From Streptococcus sp. 596553 (GTDB lineage: Bacteria > Bacillota > Bacilli > Lactobacillales > Streptococcaceae), in assembly GCF_900411395.1 (NCBI RefSeq), contig NZ_OXCQ01000006.1, forward strand, positions 1 through 64,000: 64,000 nt of DNA, written 5' to 3'. Made by a program: the position numbers and the translations under genes. Of this stretch, positions 57,659 to 64,000 are shown one piece after another. Position 1 is the first letter of the stretch, and each line of letters opens with the position of its first letter. Under the pieces are notes generated by a model. It saw only the letters and a list, made by a program, of their open reading frames with translations. It searched no databases and was not told the origin of the DNA.

Positions 57659-58420
57659 AGAAACCCATTCTCCATCAAATAATTCTACTGCGTCTAATAA
57701 TTTTTGATCTGGCAAGGTGTCAGAAATAAAGGTTGTGTATTTGGAGAAGGGATTAATTTTAAAAAATCCAGTCTTGTAAAATTTAGAACTATCAATCAGT
57801 AAGATGGTTTCATGGGCTTTGTCAATAATATTCTTTTTTGAAATAGCTTGGCTGAGAGAAGCTTCATAAACATATTGGTCATCAATACCTCTTGCTGAAC
57901 AAAATGCTAAATCGATATTAAAGTGATCTAATAAAGAATTTTCTTTATCATAGTTAATAACTGAACAAGATTGATGTTTTACTTCTCCAGAAGTAATAAA
58001 AATTTTAGAACTATCTCTAACAGTTTCAGATAAGGTTTGTGCAGTATGCAAACCATTTGTAAAAATAATTAGATTATCTAGTTCGGCGAGATGAGGACAG
58101 AGTTCGTAGACAGTCGTACTGGAATCAAGATAAATACACATGCCTGACCGAATAAAGTCTTTAGCGAGACTAGCGATTAGTCTTTTTTGCCTAGTACTTT
58201 CTCCTTCACGTATTTGATGAGAAAGTTCAATTGTGTTCATAGAGGACAGGGTCACGTATCCGTGTTTTCTTTTGATAAGACCTTGATTTTCTAAGAAAAT
58301 TAAATCACGACGTAAGGTACTTGTGCTGGAGAAAGTGATTTCTGCCAGCTCTTTTACGGCAATTCTTTTTTTCTTTTTGATAATTTCAATCAATTCAAGT
58401 ACACGTTCATCTTTTATCAT
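57647..58420 (-). CDS. fucR: DeoR-family repressor of the fucose operon
   Basis: A 257-residue sugar-operon regulator. The N-terminal helix-turn-helix (VKELAEITFSSTSTLRRDLIFLENQG, key part STSTLRRDL) is followed by the sugar-phosphate sensor domain with IYLDSSTTVYELCPHL and the loop DLAFCSARGID. It is divergent from the kinase gene, the usual position for a local repressor; fuculose-1-phosphate is the likely inducer by analogy. The stop codon lies in an adjoining BOX element, so the last residues may be new. Confidence 0.87.
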   Translation of the reverse strand: MIKDERVLELIEIIKKKKRIAVKELAEITFSSTSTLRRDLIFLENQGLIKRKHGYVTLSSMNTIELSHQIREGESTRQKRLIASLAKDFIRSGMCIYLDSSTTVYELCPHLAELDNLIIFTNGLHTAQTLSETVRDSSKIFITSGEVKHQSCSVINYDKENSLLDHFNIDLAFCSARGIDDQYVYEASLSQAISKKNIIDKAHETILLIDSSKFYKTGFFKINPFSKYTTFISDTLPDQKLLDAVELFDGEWVSDIQ

Positions 58421-58535
58421 AAGCTCCTCCTAATTTATCATTTCAACTATATTATAGCACAAATTGGAGGAATTTGAATTATTTTTATGTTTATGGAGTA
58501 AATATATGAACATTATTCAAGTAAGCGTTCACATA

Positions 58536-58564
58536 TTGAAAAAATAAAATGTGGGGATTATAAT
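58536..58564 (+). promoter_or_regulatory. promoter of the fucose operon
   Basis: TTGAAA (58536-58541), 17-base spacer, TATAAT (58559-58564). Just upstream, TGAAC and GTTCA (58507-58531) form a spaced inverted repeat with AAGCG inside, a candidate operator for the DeoR repressor or CcpA. Confidence 0.75.
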
Positions 58565-58595
58565 AAAGTTAATCAAGGACGAAGAGAGAAGAAAA

Positions 58596-59999
58596 ATGGA
58601 AGCGGTTTTAGCAATAGATTTAGGTGCGACTTCTGGAAGAGCAATAGTTGGTTACCTTTCTGAAAATAAACTAGTAATGGAAGAAATAAATCGCTTTTCT
58701 AATCTACCTATTAGAGTAAAAGGGCATTTATCTTGGGATGTTGACTTTCTACTAGCTAAAATTCTTGAAAGCATCCACTTGGCTAATACTAGTTACAAGA
58801 TTTTATCTATCGGTATTGATACATGGGGTGTTGATTTTGGACTTATTGATAATGAAGGTAAGCTGTTATCACAACCTGTTCATTATCGTGATGAAAGAAC
58901 AAAGGGAGTGTTAAAGGAAATATCTGAAATTACTGAATTAGAAAAACTGTATTCAGAGACAGGAAATCAGCTTATGGAGATTAACACCTTGTTCCAACTT
59001 TTTAAGGTACGACAAGAATTTCCTGACTCTTTCTATAAGACCAATAAGATTCTTTTAATGCCAGATTTGTTTAATTATCTCTTGACAGGTAAGTTTGCTA
59101 CAGAAAAAAGTATTGCTTCAACAACGCAACTCTTTGATCCGAGGAGTCAAAATTGGAATCAGAATATCTTAAAACTATTTGAATTGGATTCATCTTTACT
59201 TCCTGAAATTGTTTCAGAGGGAAATGTCCTTGGAAGGATAAAAGAGGAGTATGGTTTAGGAGATATTCCTGTTGTGAATGTTTGTAGCCATGATACAGCC
59301 AGTGCGATTGTCTCAGTTCCTAAGACAGAAGGTAGTTTATTTATTTCATCAGGTACTTGGTCTTTAGTTGGAGTGGAACTTACTTCACCGATTCTTAATA
59401 CCGAATCTTTCAGCTATGGATTTACAAATGAGGTAGGCAAAGATGGAGTGATTACTTTTTTGAAGAATTGTACAGGGTTGTGGATCATAGAGGAGCTAAG
59501 ACGTTCATTTGAACGAAGAGGGAAAGCATATTCTTTTGGTGATATAAAAACAATGGTGGAGAAAGAAAAAGAAGATCTTCCTTTGATTGATACTGAATCA
59601 ACTAAATTTGCAACAGAATCTGATATGTACAAAACTTTAACAGAATATCTAGCTTATCATCATGAGACTAGAGAGTGGACAGATGGACAACTATTTAAGA
59701 TAGTTTATGAAAGCCTAGCTGAAACGTATAAGGAAACAATAGAGTTACTAGAGAAACTAACTCATAAGGTTTATAAGAGGATATATGTGATTGGAGGAGG
59801 CGCTAGAGCCAGTTACTTTAATCAAATGATTGCTGATAGAACTGGTAAAGAGGTTCTTACAGGTTCGACTGAAGCTACAGCTGTAGGGAATATTTGTATA
59901 CAGCTATTAAGTCAAGGTAAAATAAACGAGGATACAGGGTTAAAGGATATTATGACAAATATTGCTGATACACAATATTATTATCCTCAGCTATCATAA
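58596..59999 (+). CDS. fucK: FGGY-family sugar kinase, probable L-fuculokinase
   Basis: A 467-residue kinase. The ATP loop [17 protein letters not shown] is at the N-terminus, [13 protein letters not shown] near residue 80, and [20 protein letters not shown] in the C-terminal domain. Sequence style is that of the rhamnulokinase/fuculokinase branch; the fucosidase downstream and adjacency to the DeoR repressor favour L-fuculose as substrate. The ATG at 58596 is used because an in-frame GTG at 58551 lies upstream of the -10 element. Confidence 0.85.
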   Translation: MEAVLAIDLGATSGRAIVGYLSENKLVMEEINRFSNLPIRVKGHLSWDVDFLLAKILESIHLANTSYKILSIGIDTWGVDFGLIDNEGKLLSQPVHYRDERTKGVLKEISEITELEKLYSETGNQLMEINTLFQLFKVRQEFPDSFYKTNKILLMPDLFNYLLTGKFATEKSIASTTQLFDPRSQNWNQNILKLFELDSSLLPEIVSEGNVLGRIKEEYGLGDIPVVNVCSHDTASAIVSVPKTEGSLFISSGTWSLVGVELTSPILNTESFSYGFTNEVGKDGVITFLKNCTGLWIIEELRRSFERRGKAYSFGDIKTMVEKEKEDLPLIDTESTKFATESDMYKTLTEYLAYHHETREWTDGQLFKIVYESLAETYKETIELLEKLTHKVYKRIYVIGGGARASYFNQMIADRTGKEVLTGSTEATAVGNICIQLLSQGKINEDTGLKDIMTNIADTQYYYPQLS

Positions 60000-60027
60000 A
60001 CAAAAATAAAAAAACGGAGGTTTTGTC

Positions 60028-61320
60028 ATGAACAAAAAAAGTCTTTTGAAATGCGCTGTTATCGGGTTAGTAGCTACCCTTGGTTTAGCAGCTTGTGGAA
60101 CATCTAAGGATGCAAGCGGTGGAAGTTCTTCTGGTAAAGAAGTATTAGAATTTTATCATGGGTATCATCATAGTGAAGATGAATGGCCTGTAGCTAAAAC
60201 TATGCGAGATTTATATGATAAATTTGCAGAAGAACATAAAGATAGTGGTGTAGAATTTAAACCAATTCCTATAAATGGTGATTTGAAGGATGTAATGAAT
60301 AACAAGGTTGCTAGTGGTGAATTTCCAGATGTGATTGACCTAGCAGGTAATGCAGTATCATTAGCTGCAATTGAACAAAAACTTGTTTTAGATTTGAAAC
60401 CATATATCGATTCAAATAAGCTTGAAAAAAATGTTGGTTTGAACTATAAACAAAACCAAAAAGATGGAAAAATTTATACAGTTCACGAACAGTTATTTAC
60501 AATGGGCTTATGGTACAACAAGGATATATTTGCAAAAGCAGGTGCTAAAACACCTGATCAGTGGAATACTTGGGAAGATTTTACACAAGCAATGGCTACT
60601 GTGAGAAAGCAAGATGGAGTGTATGCATTTGGTGCTGGAGAACCATCTATTCGCTTGTTTAATACAGTCTTAGGAACCACAGAAAATGGGCGTAAATTAT
60701 TAGACAAACCATTAACAAAAGAAGGAATCGAATCTAAAGAATTTGCAGATGCTTTGAAAATGGTTATGAAAGAAATTCAAGCTAATGGTTCTAAGAATGC
60801 TGGTGGCGATGCTAATGCTTATTCTAAAGACTTCCAAGAAGGTAAATCTGCAGTCTTCTTTAATGGTGTGTGGGCTTCTGGTGAGATGTCTAAGAACCCA
60901 AGTCTTGCACCTGGAATCTATCCTGCAGGTGTAGCAATTAGTTCTTCTGGAGGTGGTATCACTATCTCAAGTAAGATGTCTGAAGCTAAACAAAAACTAG
61001 CTCTTGAGTTTTTGAAATATATGACTAGCGATGATGTACAAAAAGTAATTTTTGAAAAAGTAGGAGCAAATCCTTCTGATGAAAATGTAAATGTAAAAGA
61101 ACTTTCAGAAAAGAGTTCAGAAGCTACTACTAAAATTTTAGGACAAGCAATCACTCAAGTTAAGAATGCAAAAGTAGTTGTTCCAACTGTAAGTGATGTT
61201 TGGGGTGGCGATGTACACACAGCTATTATTAATGCATTGACAGAAAGTGCTGCTGAAAATGTAGATGTTGATCAAAAAGTGAAATCTACTCAAGATGTGT
61301 TGAAATCATTGATTGGTTAA
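60028..61320 (+). CDS. sugar ABC transporter substrate-binding lipoprotein
   Basis: A 430-residue family 1 extracellular solute-binding lipoprotein. The lipobox LAAC places the lipid cysteine near residue 23. Motifs ASGEFPDVIDLAGN and GLWYNKDIFAKAG are typical for oligosaccharide receptors. In an operon with a fucosidase it should bind fucosylated glycans, such as fragments released from host glycoproteins. ACGGAGGTT precedes the start. Confidence 0.88.
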   Translation: MNKKSLLKCAVIGLVATLGLAACGTSKDASGGSSSGKEVLEFYHGYHHSEDEWPVAKTMRDLYDKFAEEHKDSGVEFKPIPINGDLKDVMNNKVASGEFPDVIDLAGNAVSLAAIEQKLVLDLKPYIDSNKLEKNVGLNYKQNQKDGKIYTVHEQLFTMGLWYNKDIFAKAGAKTPDQWNTWEDFTQAMATVRKQDGVYAFGAGEPSIRLFNTVLGTTENGRKLLDKPLTKEGIESKEFADALKMVMKEIQANGSKNAGGDANAYSKDFQEGKSAVFFNGVWASGEMSKNPSLAPGIYPAGVAISSSGGGITISSKMSEAKQKLALEFLKYMTSDDVQKVIFEKVGANPSDENVNVKELSEKSSEATTKILGQAITQVKNAKVVVPTVSDVWGGDVHTAIINALTESAAENVDVDQKVKSTQDVLKSLIG

Positions 61321-61341
61321 TTGTTTTAGGGAGTGGAAACG

Positions 61342-61370
61342 AAGCTCAGTTGGCACTGCCAACTGAGCTT
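61342..61370 (+). terminator. intercistronic stem-loop after the binding-protein gene
   Basis: AAGCTCAGTTGG pairs perfectly with CCAACTGAGCTT. Such structures after a binding-protein gene stabilise its message and reduce permease expression. T-run is weak (GATTTT). Confidence 0.75.
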
Positions 61371-61406
61371 GATTTTACTCATATAGTTGAAAAAAGGAGT
61401 TTGTTT

Positions 61407-62336
61407 ATGGCACAAAAAGTTATGAGCCTACAAAATAGGAAGAATCAAAAAAGACGATTTATCTTTTTATTTCTTTTGCCAACGTTGATTTGTTTCTTTC
61501 TATTTTATTTTTATTCTGTAGTAACAATCTTTTTAACTTCATTTGCTAAATGGGATTATACAAATTTAAACACCCCTGAGTTTCTTGGATTTGATAAATT
61601 ATTTGAAAATTATAGGTATGTTTTTAAAGAATACCCATTTTTTACAGAAGCTCTAATTAATTCTGTTCGTTGGGCTGTAATTGGTGTTATTATTCAAGTT
61701 CCTTTAGCTTTATCTGTTGCAATTACATTATCTAAGAAATTAAAAGGATGGAAGATATCTAGAAATCTTTATATTGTACCTAGTATCATTTCTAGTGCTG
61801 CTATGGGATTGATTTTTCTTCAAATCTATAATCCAAACTATGGCGTTGTTAACCAAATTATTCATTTATTTAATCCATCGTTTAAAGATTCAGTACTGTT
61901 GACTCCAGGATTAAATATAGCAGCTATGACTGGCGCTTATATCTTCTTTGCAGGAGCATCAACCATTATGATTCTTGGGCAAATTTTTGCTATTCCAGAA
62001 GAAGTTCAAGAAGCTGCTATTTTAGACAATATTACTGGTTGGAGGAAAGAGTGGTATATTACGATTCCGATGATTAAGGGGACAATTAAAACTGTTTCAA
62101 TTATGGCTGCAACTTCAGGATTTTTGCTCTATAACGAAGTATTCTTTTTGACAAATGGTGCTGCAGGAACAAAAAGTATCAGTTTTGTTATTAGAGAATT
62201 AGCGGTGGCTAGCTCACGAACTCAGTATGCTCGTGCAAATACAATTGGAGTTATACAAATCTTAGGTGGAATGTTGATTATCGTTTGTATTAATATTTTA
62301 TTCAGAGAAAGAAAAAGACTGAAAGGTGGGAAATGA
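61407..62336 (+). CDS. sugar ABC transporter permease, MalF-type
   Basis: A 309-residue membrane permease with six predicted helices. The EAA loop EEVQEAAILDNITGWRKEW lies near residue 205 and contacts the shared ATPase. The ATG after AAAAAGGAG is used; an in-frame extension to 61350 runs through the stem-loop. No ATPase gene follows in the window, so a shared MsmK-type ATPase elsewhere is expected. Confidence 0.87.
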   Translation: MAQKVMSLQNRKNQKRRFIFLFLLPTLICFFLFYFYSVVTIFLTSFAKWDYTNLNTPEFLGFDKLFENYRYVFKEYPFFTEALINSVRWAVIGVIIQVPLALSVAITLSKKLKGWKISRNLYIVPSIISSAAMGLIFLQIYNPNYGVVNQIIHLFNPSFKDSVLLTPGLNIAAMTGAYIFFAGASTIMILGQIFAIPEEVQEAAILDNITGWRKEWYITIPMIKGTIKTVSIMAATSGFLLYNEVFFLTNGAAGTKSISFVIRELAVASSRTQYARANTIGVIQILGGMLIIVCINILFRERKRLKGGK

Positions 62337-62338
62337 TT

Positions 62339-63178
62339 ATGAATACACATATAAATGGTATTAGTAAAAAAGGTAAAGTTCTTATATATGGTTATATGCT
62401 CCTTACCATTTTAATTTCCATTTTCCCTATTGCGTGGATATTTTTATCATCATTAAAAGCAGATCCTATGAAAAATCCAGGTATTAGTTTACCAACTGAC
62501 TTTACTCTTGATGGTTATATAAATGTTTTTACAAAACTTCATGTTTTCACTTACTTTTGGAATAGCTTTAAAGTAGTGTCTATATCAGTTATTATTAGCA
62601 TTGTTATGATTTCCATGTCTTCATATGTTATTGCTAGGATGGAATTTAGAGGGAAGAAGTTAGTGACTTCTATGCTGTATTCTACTCTATTTATTCCAGC
62701 AACAGCTATGACTTTTCCAGTTTATAGATTAGTAAATGCGTTGGGGATCTATAATACCCCAGTTGCTCTAATTCTAGTCTACTCTTGTAGTGGAATTGCT
62801 ATGAGTTTCTTCATTATAAAGAACTATTTTGAAATTATTCCAAAAGAATTGGAGGAGGCGGCAGAGATTGATGGTGCGACATATGCTCAAACTTTTTGGA
62901 AAGTGATGTTGCCAATTGCTAGACCTGGAATTTTAACAGCAGCAGTACTTGCCTTTATTAATAACTGGAATGAATATTATTGGGCATCTATGTTGGTGAT
63001 TGATAAAAATGAATTAACAGTACCAGCATTACTAGGTCAATTTACTACAAGTTTTAATACTAATTATAATGGTCTCTTTTCAGCGATTGTTGTAATCGTA
63101 TTACCACCAATCATTCTATTTGCATTTACAAGTAAATACTTTATTGAAGCTTTAGGAGGAGGAGCAGTAAAAGGATGA
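62339..63178 (+). CDS. sugar ABC transporter permease, MalG-type
   Basis: A 279-residue partner permease with six helices and the EAA loop ELEEAAEIDGATYAQTFWKV near residue 178. ATG 62339 has the better spacing to AAAGGTGG; ATG 62333, which overlaps the previous stop, is the alternative. The stop codon overlaps the fucosidase start by four bases, implying coupled translation. Confidence 0.87.
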   Translation: MNTHINGISKKGKVLIYGYMLLTILISIFPIAWIFLSSLKADPMKNPGISLPTDFTLDGYINVFTKLHVFTYFWNSFKVVSISVIISIVMISMSSYVIARMEFRGKKLVTSMLYSTLFIPATAMTFPVYRLVNALGIYNTPVALILVYSCSGIAMSFFIIKNYFEIIPKELEEAAEIDGATYAQTFWKVMLPIARPGILTAAVLAFINNWNEYYWASMLVIDKNELTVPALLGQFTTSFNTNYNGLFSAIVVIVLPPIILFAFTSKYFIEALGGGAVKG

Positions 63179-64000
63179 AACATACACTTGAAACTATCAA
63201 TAGTAGAACTCAGTGGTTTAGAGAAGCAAGATTTGGGATGTTCATTCATTGGGGTTTATATTCTATTCCAGGAAAAGGAGAATGGATTCGTAGTCATCAG
63301 AAATTATCTATTGAAGATTATGAACCATATTTTCGAGCTTTTGATCCTAAGGAATATAACCCTAGAGAATGGGCTAAACAAGCAAAAGCTGCAGGGATGA
63401 AATATATGGTTTTAACAGCTAAACATCATGATGGATTTTGTTTGTTTGATTCAAAATTTACAGATTATAAATCAACAAATACACCTGCAGGTAGAGATTT
63501 AGTTAAAGAATTTGTAGATGCCGTTCGAGCTGAAGGTTTAAAAGTAGGGTTATATTTTAGTTTGATTGACTGGTATCATCCTGATTTTCCTAAATATGCT
63601 GATCTAAATCATCCAATGAGAGGAAATGAAGCCTATCGAGATGAGAAAATTAACTTTGACCGTTATTTGGAGTATTTGCACAATCAAGTTAAAGAAATTG
63701 TAACTGGTTATGGTCAGATTGACATATTATGGTTTGATTATTCTTATGAAGACATGGTAGGTGAAAAATGGGGAGCTTCAAAATTAATAGACATGGTTCG
63801 TCATTATCAGCCAAACGTTATCGTAGATAATAGATTAGAAACATCAGGTGAAGGATTCGGAAGTATTGTTACAGATGAAATTACCTCTTATGCTGGAGAT
63901 TTTGTTAGTCCAGAGCAAATTGTTCCTCACGAAGGTATTCGAAACTTTAAAGGTGAGCCTGTTCCTTGGGAACTTTGTCTAACTATGAATAACAATTGGG
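63175..64000 (+). CDS. alpha-L-fucosidase (GH29), truncated by the window end
   Basis: The first 275 residues of a glycoside hydrolase family 29 fucosidase. Recognisable parts are RFGMFIHWGLYSIPGKGEW, the active-site LTAKHHDGFCLFDS and the nucleophile aspartate in IDILWFDYSY near residue 188. No signal peptide is present, so it should act in the cytoplasm on imported fucosylated glycans. It starts at an ATG overlapping the permease stop. The remainder lies outside the window. Confidence 0.9.
   Translation, partial: MKHTLETINSRTQWFREARFGMFIHWGLYSIPGKGEWIRSHQKLSIEDYEPYFRAFDPKEYNPREWAKQAKAAGMKYMVLTAKHHDGFCLFDSKFTDYKSTNTPAGRDLVKEFVDAVRAEGLKVGLYFSLIDWYHPDFPKYADLNHPMRGNEAYRDEKINFDRYLEYLHNQVKEIVTGYGQIDILWFDYSYEDMVGEKWGASKLIDMVRHYQPNVIVDNRLETSGEGFGSIVTDEITSYAGDFVSPEQIVPHEGIRNFKGEPVPWELCLTMNNNW

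Noticed and set aside
57508..57729. A 73-codon plus-strand frame over the BOX element and the regulator's 3' end
   Set aside because: Made of BOX repeat sequence and antisense of the DeoR gene; no ribosome binding site.

Overview
The window comes from a Mitis-group streptococcus in or very near the Streptococcus pneumoniae / S. pseudopneumoniae / S. mitis complex. This rests on the low-GC sequence and on many characteristic loci: SigX-type competence boxes before comFA and cbpD, a choline-binding murein hydrolase (CbpD), the rr06/hk06 pair next to a PspC-type surface protein, the adcRCBA zinc locus with an AdcR box, BOX repeats, and a fucose operon after adcA. Species cannot be settled by eye. 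There is no rRNA or tRNA gene and no intact insertion sequence.

Layout. 1-6.9 kb: core genes rpsB-tsf, cysK and yigZ (minus strand), comFA-comFC, hpf. 7.3-17.8 kb: an accessory metabolic island with acyl-CoA dehydrogenase, 3-hydroxyacyl-CoA dehydrogenase, thiolase, crotonase, two CoA-transferase subunits, a LysR regulator, a second unusual acyl-CoA dehydrogenase, a metallo-beta-lactamase-fold hydrolase and a FabK-like flavoprotein. Together they could run a four-carbon (butyryl/acetoacetyl-CoA) beta-oxidation cycle or its reverse. No ETF genes are present. Cre-like sites sit before three of its transcription units. 17.9-26.3 kb: gdpP, rplI, dnaC, veg, competence lysin cbpD, then a TPP riboswitch controlling a thiamine-precursor ABC transporter. 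26.4-35.1 kb: ctsR-clpC, a BOX element, rr06-hk06, a small membrane methyltransferase-like gene and a large LPXTG-anchored PspC-like protein. 35.1-42.8 kb: dusB and hslO (minus), an Mga-like regulator and glpK-glpO-glpF.

42.9-47.5 kb: an AT-rich cassette between inverted 126-bp repeats. It holds a short hydrophobic peptide gene (predicted pheromone EGIIIIVVG) divergent from an Rgg regulator, an unrecognised 27-residue peptide gene, an ABC exporter and an MFS transporter. This looks like a complete quorum-sensing peptide system and is the most interesting locus here. 47.7-55.8 kb: dltXABCD and adcRCBA; adcA has a one-base homopolymer expansion that breaks the reading frame within its signal peptide. 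55.8-57.3 kb: a tandem array of three complete Fst-type type I toxin-antitoxin loci plus an orphan antitoxin copy and a candidate small RNA. 57.3 kb to the end: a third copy of the 126-bp repeat, a BOX element that supplies the stop codon of a DeoR-type repressor, and an ABC-transporter-type fucose operon that runs off the window inside an alpha-L-fucosidase gene.
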